Source: Scenedesmus sp. ARA3
Lineage: Eukaryota > Chlorophyta > Chlorophyceae > Sphaeropleales > Scenedesmaceae
Length of the DNA: 16,360 nucleotides
Direction of reading: 5' to 3'
NCBI GenBank assembly: GCA_004335835.1
Contig: RWJK01000515.1
Coordinates: 1-16,360, forward strand
Below the pieces are notes generated by a model. It was not told the origin of the DNA and did no database searches. It worked only from the letters and a program-made list of their open reading frames with translations. How positions within the stretch are numbered: position 1 is the first letter of the stretch; every line of letters starts with the position of its first letter. The translations under genes and the position numbers were made by a program. This document shows, piece by piece, positions 1 through 6,514 of the stretch.

Positions 1-63
1 AGCCTGTCCTGCTGCAGCACTAGCCTGTCCTGCTGCAGCACTAGCCTGTCCTGCTGCAGCACT
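1..63 (-). repeat. 21-bp in-frame tandem repeat, 3 copies, cut by window edge
   Basis: Three perfect copies of a 21-base unit containing CTGCTGCAGCAC encode SAAAGQA three times in gene M exon 8. The array may continue beyond base 1. Confidence 0.9.
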
Positions 64-122
64 TCCCTGTGGGTGCTGGTGAAGTCCAGCAGCACCAGCA
101 CCAGCGCCAGCGCCAGTGCCAG

Positions 123-153
<31 letters not shown>

Positions 154-1340
154 CCCAAGGTCTGCAGCGCCTGCCGCTTGGCGGCCCCGCCGCCAGCGCT
201 GCCACCACTGCGGGTCGATCAGCTGCTGCGCACTGCTGACGAGGCTACCCAGTGTGGTTGCCTGCCCAGCGGCATCGAGCATGCCAGGGAAAGCCACGCA
301 GTCGCTGACGTGGTGGCCCAGCCTGCTGCAGTGCTGCTCTGCGGCATCCCACAGGGGCCTGCCTTGCATCAGCTCGCCGCACGTCTTGCAGCGCAGCGTC
401 AGCGTCAGCTGCTGCTGCTGCTGCTGCTGCTGCTCCGTGTCACTATGTGCAACTACTTCAAACACTCCTGTGATGCCCTGGGGGACATTGCCATACACAT
501 ACCCCTTCACCGTCAGCACTTGGCCTTGCGCAAGCAGCCCATCAAGCAGCAGCGCAGACCGCAGCTGCATCAGATTCCGGCGATTAGGCAGCGACAGGTA
601 CGCCTGTGCAATGTGATGTGCTGCTGCTGCCTCACCAGAGAGTGCCAGTGGCCCTGCTGCTGCTGCTGCTGCTGCTACTGAGGCTGCAGCTAATGCAGCT
701 TCACTGGGTGTGCACTGCGTTGTGCGGCTGCCCTTGGCACCCGCCAAGTCTGCAGTGGGTTGCTGCTTCTTGGTTTCATGCCGCAGCTGCTGCTGCTGCT
801 GCTGCTCTTCTGGGTCATCACTGTCACTGTCGTCACTCTCTTCAGTGCCTTCTACCTCTGCGTCTTCATCGTCTGACTGCTGCTGCTGCTGCTGCCGGTT
901 TGTCTCTAGGTCTGAGTCGGACCCTTCTAGCTCGAAGTCTGCATCATCATCGTCTTCATCGTCATCGTCATTGTCATTGTCAATTTCATCGTCATCTTCT
1001 TTGTCCTCGCTGTGCCAGTCTGAGCTGGTGTCGGATGATGCTGTGCACTCCTCTTCAGACGCACTGCCAGCACCCTGTGACGCATCGATATCGCCTGCAC
1101 TTCGACCCTGGCTGGTGCCATCCTGCTGCTGCTGCTGCTGCTGCTGCTGCCTCTGTTGTGAGGTGGTGTCAAGTGGGTAGTGAGCAGCAGAGCGCTGCTG
1201 CTGTGCTGGCCTACCGCTGCCCCTGGCGGCTGGCTGGCTGCTGCTGCTGCTGCCAGCTGTTTGCTTTGCCGCTGCCAGCTCAGGTGGCAGCTCAGGACTA
1301 CACAGCAGCTGCATGTGTGCATACCCAAGCCTGCGCACAC
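1..1340 (-). CDS. Gene M exon 8: block C, acidic region and TDBD-like domain (open at window edge)
   Basis: The acceptor (CTG)n-TAG|GT leads into GVRRLGYAHMQLLCSP and ELPPELAAAKQT. The frame then stays open for 446 codons to base 1, although it is interrupted by many CAG tracts. In order the protein has a Gln/Ser-rich linker, an acidic Asp/Glu/Ser region at about 1060-800, poly-Gln, poly-Ala, a globular segment from about 585 to 185, and a Gly/Ala tail. The tail includes three copies of SAAAGQA. The globular part has normal composition and looks like the true functional domain. No terminal stop or donor is visible. An intron inside this length cannot be excluded, but none is needed. Confidence 0.75.
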
Positions 1341-1342
1341 CT

Positions 1343-1383
<41 letters not shown>

Positions 1384-2848
1384 GATAGTACTGGGCCATT
1401 GGGGTGTCACCCGGTGGTTGTTATCCAGGCTCTGTAGAATTCTCCGTATCTTTGCATTGCCGTCACTGCCTCTCAGCAACAACCCACCTGTGGTTGCCAC
1501 CTATTCAATTCCACTTCACCTGTTGTTTTGGCACTAAGTGGCTGTAGCACTGCGCTGTCATCTCTGCATTAGTAACTATGTTATAAAACAATGACGCACC
1601 TCGCAGCCACCAGCCCTCCCGCACCGGCTGCGAGCGCCGCAGCGGCAGCCCAGAGACCGAGTAGACAATTTTGCGCGTGCCGCGCTTCCTGACTTGCACG
1701 CCGTGCTGCAATGCCAGCACCTGCTGTGGTGGTGTCTCTGTTGAAGCAATGGCGTGTGAGGTGTGTGGCGCATCCAGCAAGTGTAAAGACAGGGCACGGG
1801 CGGCGAATTGAGAGGCAGATGTGGGAATCAACATGCAAAGCAGCAGACATGCAGAGATGTATGCGAGCCATTGTAGGGCAGTGCAGGCAGGAGATTGGTC
1901 GCACATGGGGCATATGGCGACAGTAGCATCCCAAGTGTGCTTCACACATCATGGCATGCAGTACATCTGCCTTGCATTGCAAAAATTGAGCCATGTTGTA
2001 AACAACAGGGTGCTGGTCAGCATAAGCAAGACCTGCATGCATGGTCCCTAGCGGTAGCACACACGACAACATGCAATGTACAGACTTGCAGTGTGCCACA
2101 ACATTCCACCAAACGAACGTGCTGCAGCATCTAAGGACTTGCAGTGTGCCACAACACTCCACCGAACGAACGCGCTGCAGCATCTACAGACTTGCAGTGT
2201 GCCACAACATTCCACCAAACAATTGCGCTGTAGCAGCGCACCTGGGGTGATGTCGCTTGCATGCGGTGGCAGCAGCACCAGCTGCAGCTGCAACGCGCAG
2301 GTGGTGCCAAACTCAAGCCCTGCCACCTCTGGCATGTGTGATTGCACAGATGCGGCAGGCAGATTCACGCCATTGCCCATGCAGCTGCCCACCTACACGG
2401 CAAGCACCAGAATAGCACAGGAATGACCCTGTCTTGATAATTTTGCTGTGTGGGGTGTGATTGCAGGTGGGCAAGCTGGTGTCATGCTGTTCGAAGCATG
2501 CATGGTGGCTTGCTTGTTGGCAGGTGGGCTGTAGGCAGGTGTGCTGTGGGCAGCTGTGCTGTAGTGCATCCGTCGCACAACAAGAGAGCAGAGGCACATC
2601 AGCGGGTTTGTCGATGCAGGCAGTCGCAGATCATCCTCAACATCAAGGAATCAACCCGCATGCAGCAGCAATGCACCCATGAGCCGCGTGCGCTACTGCT
2701 GCTGCTGCTGCTGCTGCTGCTCTCCAGCAGTCCAACCACTCAAGCCAATGCAAGCCACCCATGGCTACCCCAATTTCCTAGCCAGCTGCTCACCCTCTCA
2801 GAACCATAGGTCTCACCGTTGCAGCGTAGGGCCCTTCTGTGCTAGCCT

Positions 2849-2908
<60 letters not shown>

Positions 2909-3007
2909 CCCTACCAAGCACGCCCCTTTTGGGAGCACCACCCTCTACTGCTGCTGCTGCTGCTGGCTGTGCTGGCGCCCTGCTGCTCGATGTGCCACGC
3001 GCCACAA

Positions 3008-3046
<39 letters not shown>

Positions 3047-4880
3047 GAGGTGCAGCAGCACCTGCAGCACCAACAAGAGCAGCTGCTGTGCGAGCAGCCC
3101 TAGCTGCAATGCCTTTGAGCACACAGCCACCACTGTTCAGCTCTTGAGCGTCTGGCCGCCGCGCTGCTGCTGATGCTGCTGCTGCTGCTCGCCATCCTGT
3201 TGCTGCACTCCACCCTGCCGCTGCTGCTGCTGCTGCTGCTGCCTCGCCTTCGTGGGCGGCTGCTTTGCCTCTGCCAGCTCAAGCGGCAGCTGCGGGCTGC
3301 ACAACAGCTGCACACGCATTGGCCCCAGCACACGCACACCTGCGAGGGACATACCACAACACACAATACGTAAAGACCAACGGTGATGACCACTTCAATC
3401 TCTAGTCATGTGGCCAGCATAAGCAAGTCAGACAGAGAGAGGTCTGTAAAGTCAAGACGCAACAGTAACTGGTAAACCGGTTGGTTTTGTGGTTTTGCTG
3501 CGCAATGCCATGCTCCCTGTAAACACCGGCTTTTCTGCCCGTTGGCGGCTGCTGCTGCTGCTGCTGTGTTAGCTTTGTCACATATAGTGTAGTTTTGCGT
3601 CACCACAGTGTCGTTAGGTGCCGCACCTCTCAGCCACCAGCCCTCCCTGCATGGCTGGCAGCCCTTCAGCTGCGCACAAATAACACTGTCATTGTTGTTA
3701 CATGACATTTTTGTGCCGCACCTCTCAGCCACCAGCCCTCCCTGCATGGCTGGCAGCCCTTCAAAGCCATGCCACCCATGGCAAAGCGCTCAAAAGGGCT
3801 GCTGCTGCTGCTGCCTCCTGCCTTTTGCACCGGCCGCTTGTCATGCCGCACCGTCACACCTACAGTGGCCGAGTGCAGCAGCACCATGCAGCAGCATGCA
3901 GCAACATGAGCGTTGGCTTCAGTCCTGAGCGGCTGACGGATGTATGATCGCCCGGTGACTGTTTTGTGTTTGTCACACATGGGGGCCAGGCAAACCCAGC
4001 CTCTGGAAATGGCGTGTCATACCAGCGTATCATACCAGCATGCAGCAATGTGAGCGGTGGTTCAGCCCTGAGCGGCTGACCCACGTTGACGGCCTGGTGC
4101 CACCGCCAGAGAGGGACCACACTAAGGCCAGCAGGTGTCAGCTGGCAAACGCCACGTGGGAATGCATCACGCTTCAGCATTTGATGGCACAGCTTGCTGC
4201 AACTGCCAGCAACTTCGCTTGCCCTACAGCAGGATCCCTCGGCAAGTACGCTTGCAGGAAAGGCAGTTAGCCGTGCGAACTGCTGCATGAAACACGTACA
4301 CTGCTAGCTGCCAGCTGCTGGGCATGTACAGCAAACACACACCTTGCCGCAGCTCCTGCACGCGTGCAGCAGCTGTGTCTGCTGTGATGTCGCTGGCACC
4401 TGCAGGCAGCATCACCAGCTGCACTGCAATGGCTGTGCTGCTTCCAGGTGATATTCCTGCAAGCTGTGGCATGTGTGCCTGCACCAGGCTAAGTGGGATG
4501 CGGAGCGACTTGCTGCTCATGAGCTGCAGCTGCGGGCAGGAGCAGTCAACAGCACGGCCAGCATGATAAGATTTAAACTAAGCACGCGTAGAAGTAAAGC
4601 AGGAAGCAACAGGGGAAAGCTGCTGCAGCACAGGCAGCGGTCCCTAGCTGGCCAGAGTGAAGCAGCAGTGCAGGGTGGCACTGCAGCCCAGCGTGTGTTC
4701 CTGTCCGTGCCTGGCTGGCCGTGACATCAGCACCTGTCGCATATAAGCCATACCAGGATGCGTGTAGCAGCATGTGGCTCGCAGGCTTACCGTTTCTGCT
4801 TTTGGCCCAGTTGTGCTTGGTGCAGCAGCTGGAGTAGCAGCAGCAGGTGCTGCAGGAGCCGCCCTGTGTTGAGCCTGCAT
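1..4880 (-). CDS. Gene M: two-module putative nuclear regulator (spliced, 3' end beyond window)
   Basis: I reconstruct eight exons on the minus strand: 4880-4791, 4529-4343, 3859-3722, 3339-3214, 3103-2817, 2392-2242, 1737-1600 and 1340-1. All introns are GT-AG and the joined frame is 819 codons with no stop. Residues 1-30 are an Ala-rich leader. Module 1 is residues 31-276 and module 2 starts at 277. An acidic stretch lies near 467-553 and a C-x2-C/H-H domain near 625-760. The ATG at 4880 is the first after an in-frame TAA at 4914-4916. The leader, the exon phases and the module order match gene P, which supports the model strongly. The weakest part is the 110-bp intron 3213-3104, needed to rejoin the frame inside module 1. 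The role is inferred as a nuclear DNA-binding or chromatin protein; I recognise no named orthologue. Confidence 0.7.
185..585 (-). other. TDBD-like (TPL-binding/Tify-linked) zinc domain candidate in gene M
   Basis: Seen: a leucine-rich start (RSALLLDGLLAQGQVLTVKG), then G-I-T-G-V-F, a poly-Gln insert, and LRCKTCGELM with C690 and C693. WDAAEQHC with H709 and C710 follows, then H715/H716 and TTLGSLVSSAQQL about 20 residues later. Known: in plant PHD-finger and NINJA-type proteins the TDBD has LL-x-x-G-x-L, C-x2-C, F-E-x-H-A-G, and a final N-G-x-[ST]-L. The order and spacing agree, but identity is low. A U1-type C2H2 zinc finger is the main alternative. Confidence 0.4.
1344..1380. repeat. (CAG)12 tract forming the polypyrimidine region of an acceptor
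   Basis: On the minus strand this reads TTG(CTG)12TAG directly before gene M exon 8. A triplet repeat therefore takes the place of an ordinary polypyrimidine tract. Confidence 0.8.
1600..1737 (-). CDS. Gene M exon 7: module 2 block B
   Basis: The exon starts after CTTCAACAG and ends at a GTGCGT donor, phase 1 on both sides. It begins ETPPQQVLALQHGVQVRKRG and ends SGLPLRRSQPVREGWWLRG. Gene P exon 6 begins ETPPEQVINLQHAISVRKRE and has the same SGLPL-[RK]-RS core. This is one of the clearest homologous pairs in the window. Confidence 0.85.
1738..2241 (-). other. Gene M intron 6 (504 bp)
   Basis: This intron lies between block A and block B of module 2. Its first 159 bases are the 53-bp minisatellite. 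The rest is ordinary AT-richer DNA with short open frames that match nothing I recognise. Confidence 0.7.
2083..2241. repeat. 53-bp minisatellite, 3 units, ending at a 5' splice site
   Basis: The units are 2083-2135, 2136-2188 and 2189-2241, each starting GACTTGCAGTGTGCCACAAC. Units 1 and 2 differ at few bases; unit 3 diverges over its last 15-20 bases. Unit 3 ends exactly at the first intron base of gene M exon 6. Confidence 0.9.
2242..2392 (-). CDS. Gene M exon 6: module 2 block A
   Basis: The acceptor is GTGTAG|GTG in phase 0. The exon encodes MGNGVNLP, then SVQSHMPEVAG and LQLQLVLLPPHASDITP, and ends in phase 1 at GTGCGC. Gene P exon 5 ends with the same residues (SDITP|G) and phase. This exon is therefore the counterpart of module 2 in gene P, not of module 1. 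The donor sits directly against a 53-bp minisatellite. Confidence 0.75.
2393..2816 (-). other. Gene M intron 5 (424 bp)
   Basis: This intron separates modules 1 and 2. It contains three degenerate copies of a G-rich unit, GGCAGGTGTGCTGT-like, at about 2519-2565, and a (CTG) run at about 2697-2721. I see no other feature. Confidence 0.6.
2817..3103 (-). CDS. Gene M exon 5: module 1 Ala-rich tail
   Basis: The exon starts after GGCATTGCAG in phase 1 and is almost all Ala, including a run from the (CAG)18 tract. It ends EGPYAAT at a GTGAGA donor in phase 0. Gene P block C exons end in a similar way (GPVFTT, QPSTAT) at the same phase, which supports this frame and donor. The link to exon 4 could instead be a frameshift or an assembly error. 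Confidence 0.5.
2849..2902. repeat. (CAG)18 tract coding poly-Ala on the minus strand
   Basis: This is the longest pure CAG run in the window. It is read as GCT (Ala) in gene M exon 5. Read on the plus strand it would give Ser, Gln or Ala runs, which are shadows. Confidence 0.8.
3104..3213 (-). other. Gene M putative short intron 4, or frame break
   Basis: This 110-bp stretch carries the TGA (3139-3137) that would end block C. Removing it with donor G|GTGGAG and acceptor TTGCAG|CT joins phase 1 to phase 1 and restores the Ala-rich tail. It is shorter than every other intron here (213-513 bp), so a frameshift remains possible. Confidence 0.4.
3214..3339 (-). CDS. Gene M exon 4: module 1 block C, conserved start
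   Basis: The acceptor is TCGCAG|GT. The exon encodes GVRVLGPMRVQLLCSP followed by QLPLELAEAKQ, nearly identical to block C of gene P modules 1 and 2. The tail becomes Gln-rich. This frame runs into TGA at 3139-3137, while the Ala-rich tail downstream lies in another frame. I therefore end the exon at 3214 with a GTGGAG donor in phase 1. The exon start is secure; its end is a guess. Confidence 0.6.
3340..3721 (-). other. Gene M intron 3 (382 bp) with duplicated exon end
   Basis: This intron lies between blocks B and C of module 1. It contains the second copy of the exon 3 end described at 3618-3762 and a short (GCT) run at 3548-3565. Confidence 0.65.
3618..3762. repeat. Perfect 50-bp direct repeat carrying an exon end and donor
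   Basis: Bases 3618-3667 and 3713-3762 are identical over 50 bp. The higher copy is the last 41 coding bases of gene M exon 3 plus 9 intron bases. The lower copy lies inside the intron, keeps the AG|GTGCGG donor, and is preceded on the minus strand by an acceptor-like TGTGCGCAG. Confidence 0.9.
3722..3859 (-). CDS. Gene M exon 3: module 1 block B
   Basis: The exon starts after CACTGTAG and ends at a GTGCGG donor, phase 1 on both sides. It begins GVTVRHDK, has a short poly-Ser insert, and ends MALKGCQPCREGWWLRG. Gene P exon 3 has the matching GVTVRRDK start and the VALRGSQACRDSWWMRG end. The last 41 coding bases plus the donor are repeated perfectly inside the next intron. Confidence 0.8.
3860..4342 (-). 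other. Gene M intron 2 (483 bp)
   Basis: This intron separates blocks A and B of module 1. It holds the imperfect direct repeat at 3898-4086 and a doubled TCATACCAGC motif near 4017-4040. No coding exon could be supported in it. Confidence 0.6.
3898..4086. repeat. Imperfect ~46-bp direct repeat in an intron
   Basis: Bases 3898-3943 resemble 4042-4086. They share GCAGCAA, a TGAGCG core, and the 14-base run CCTGAGCGGCTGAC. The function is unknown. Confidence 0.75.
4343..4529 (-). CDS. Gene M exon 2: module 1 block A
   Basis: The exon starts in phase 0 after CCCGCAG and ends in phase 1 at GTGTGT. It encodes LQLMSSKSLRIP, then a V-Q-A-H-M-P-Q-L strand and IAVQLVMLP, and ends RVQELRQ|G. The closest relative in the window is gene P exon 2, which ends at the same residue (ELRQ|G). 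The intron position is therefore shared between the first modules of the two genes. Confidence 0.8.
4791..4880 (-). CDS. Gene M exon 1: Ala/Pro leader
   Basis: This exon has 30 codons and ends in phase 0 at a GTAAGC donor. The peptide begins MQAQHRAAP and ends STTGPKAET. Gene P exon 1 ends STLGPKADT at the same phase, so the two first exons are homologous and the start is likely right. An in-frame stop lies 12 codons upstream. Confidence 0.7.
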
Positions 4881-5825
4881 AGCTTTTGCTGCGTGAAGGG
4901 TTGTTACAGGGTCTTAAACAACCGGCATGGTGCAACTGCTGCAGCCTGCCAGGCGAGCACGACGTCCATGGCCAGGAAACCAACTGCTGCTGATGGTAAC
5001 ACCGTGCTGTGTACGCCGTTCGAAACTGTCGGAAAATCGAGGCTTGAAACTTGTGGAACTAAGCATCGTACATTTTCGAGGAAGGAACTGCGCAACGTGC
5101 AGCACTGTGCTTGGAGCACCCGAAACAAGTAGTTGTCGCTTTTCGCAATGTCGTTCTTCACAACAATAGATGAGCCAGACATACAAAAGCCAGATGCTGA
5201 AAAACGGTATCATGGGCTCAGGCATGGCGATGTGATTGCCTACCAGGTGGCTGTGTGTTGTGACCAGTGACAAAGCGATGAAGCAGACAGATGCCAGTTG
5301 TTTTCTCGGTAAAATGACCATCCAAACAAGGATAAACACATTATAGTGTGTTCTGTCAGATTGAACCTTCGTCTGCACCTACAAGGCACCCGCATTCACC
5401 TGTTGCAGGACCAATGTTAGCACAGGGCCTGCAGGCTGCATGCAAAGACCAGGCCTGCAACGGTTGCGCCAGCAGTAAAGTGTGTTGATTTGATAATTTG
5501 AGCGCATTAACAAATCAACTTGGCAAACTACACAGTGCATGTGTTTGATTCTCAGCCTGAACACAAAAACACAGCACAGCACACATGCCTACCAGGCTGG
5601 GTGTCAAGTTGGTAAAGTGCAGCAGCCAAGAGACTTGTGTATGACTTCGCAAAGGTTAGTCTGCAGAACAGCAGAGCAGTTCTTGATTCGTAACAAGGCT
5701 GCCTACATTGAAATCGTTGTGAAGTGGTTGCTCTTTTCTGCGATGAATGAAAGATTTGCAGAGCGCGAATGTCTGCAAAAGTCAGAATTACATTAAAGTC
5801 AAATCTAAACATATTTAGCTAGACC
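4881..5825. promoter_or_regulatory. Divergent intergenic region, probable bidirectional promoter
   Basis: The 945 bp between the two start codons are AT-richer and free of long CAG tracts, unlike the flanks. In-frame stops lie just upstream of both ATGs (TAG at 5820-5822 for gene P, TAA at 4914-4916 for gene M). No convincing TATA box or known motif is visible. A minus-strand open frame at 4914-5378 (154 codons) has no recognisable domain and I do not call it a gene. Shared regulation of the two paralogues is inferred from geometry only. Confidence 0.5.
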
Positions 5826-5918
5826 ATGGCGACTGCGGTCGCTGCCAGGCCCGCAGCAGCAGCAGCAGCAGCAGCAGCTGCTGCTGCTGTCAGCACACTC
5901 GGGCCGAAAGCGGATACG
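5826..5918 (+). CDS. Gene P exon 1: poly-Ala leader
   Basis: The exon starts in the context AGACCATGGCG with an in-frame TAG six bases before the ATG, and ends ACG|GTAAGC in phase 0. It encodes MATAVAARP, poly-Ala, and VSTLGPKADT. The matching GPKAET end in gene M exon 1 supports both models. Confidence 0.75.
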
Positions 5919-6466
5919 GTAAGCACCGAGCACCATCTACCGGCCTGCATTGGACCTTCTTGCCACATGCTCGCACAATTTGTTTTTAGGATGCGGGCTC
6001 GGCAACATGCGTAATGCAGCTGGTTACATGCAGTAACCACTGCCACAGCTCCCTCTCTAAGGCCCTGCTGCTGCGCTGCTGCACGCTCCTGTGACCTCTT
6101 CAACGCTTCATCTGCTGCATTGCTGCCCCCATGCAGCTTCAAAACATGAAGAGCAGCACGCTGCGCATTCCAGGCACGCTTGTGCAGACACACATGCCCG
6201 AGCTAGCAGCAGTAGAGGCAGGCGCTGGCAGCAAACCCATAGCAGTGCAGCTGGTAATGCTGCCGGGCTGTGCTGCTGATGTGACACCAGAGACGCCTCC
6301 AGACCGAGTGGTGGAGCTGCGGCAAGGTGTGTTGGACTGGCGGTGACTGCCAATGCACATGAACAGCAGGCACCCATGCACACCAGCAGCACACAGCGCT
6401 GCTGCTGAACAAGCATGCTATCCAGCCTGCAGCGTTGTTGCTTCTGCCTGATGCCTGTGCCTCTGC

Positions 6467-6514
<48 letters not shown>

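Noticed and set aside
608..639. 32-nt intron within gene M exon 8 (GTGAGG to GCACAG)
   Set aside because: It is far shorter than any other intron here and the exon frame is open without it.
73..1437. Long plus-strand open frames with poly-Ser, poly-Cys and poly-Leu runs
   Set aside because: They are antisense shadows of CAG tracts in gene M exon 8. The minus-strand frame is longer, continuous and contains the conserved module.
2083..2241. CRISPR-like repeat array
   Set aside because: The units are directly contiguous with no spacers, lie in a spliced intron, and the context is eukaryotic.
2679..3173. Plus-strand 164-codon Ser/Cys-rich frame
   Set aside because: It is a shadow of the (CAG)n-rich tail of gene M module 1, with no conserved segment.
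4904..4972. Possible upstream open frame (ATG at 4972) before the gene M start
   Set aside because: The transcription start is unknown, so whether it lies in the mRNA cannot be judged.
4914..5378. Minus-strand 154-codon open frame in the intergenic region
   Set aside because: It has hydrophobic pieces but no recognisable domain or paralogue, and a stop before gene M exon 1. It could be leader sequence but is not supported as a gene.
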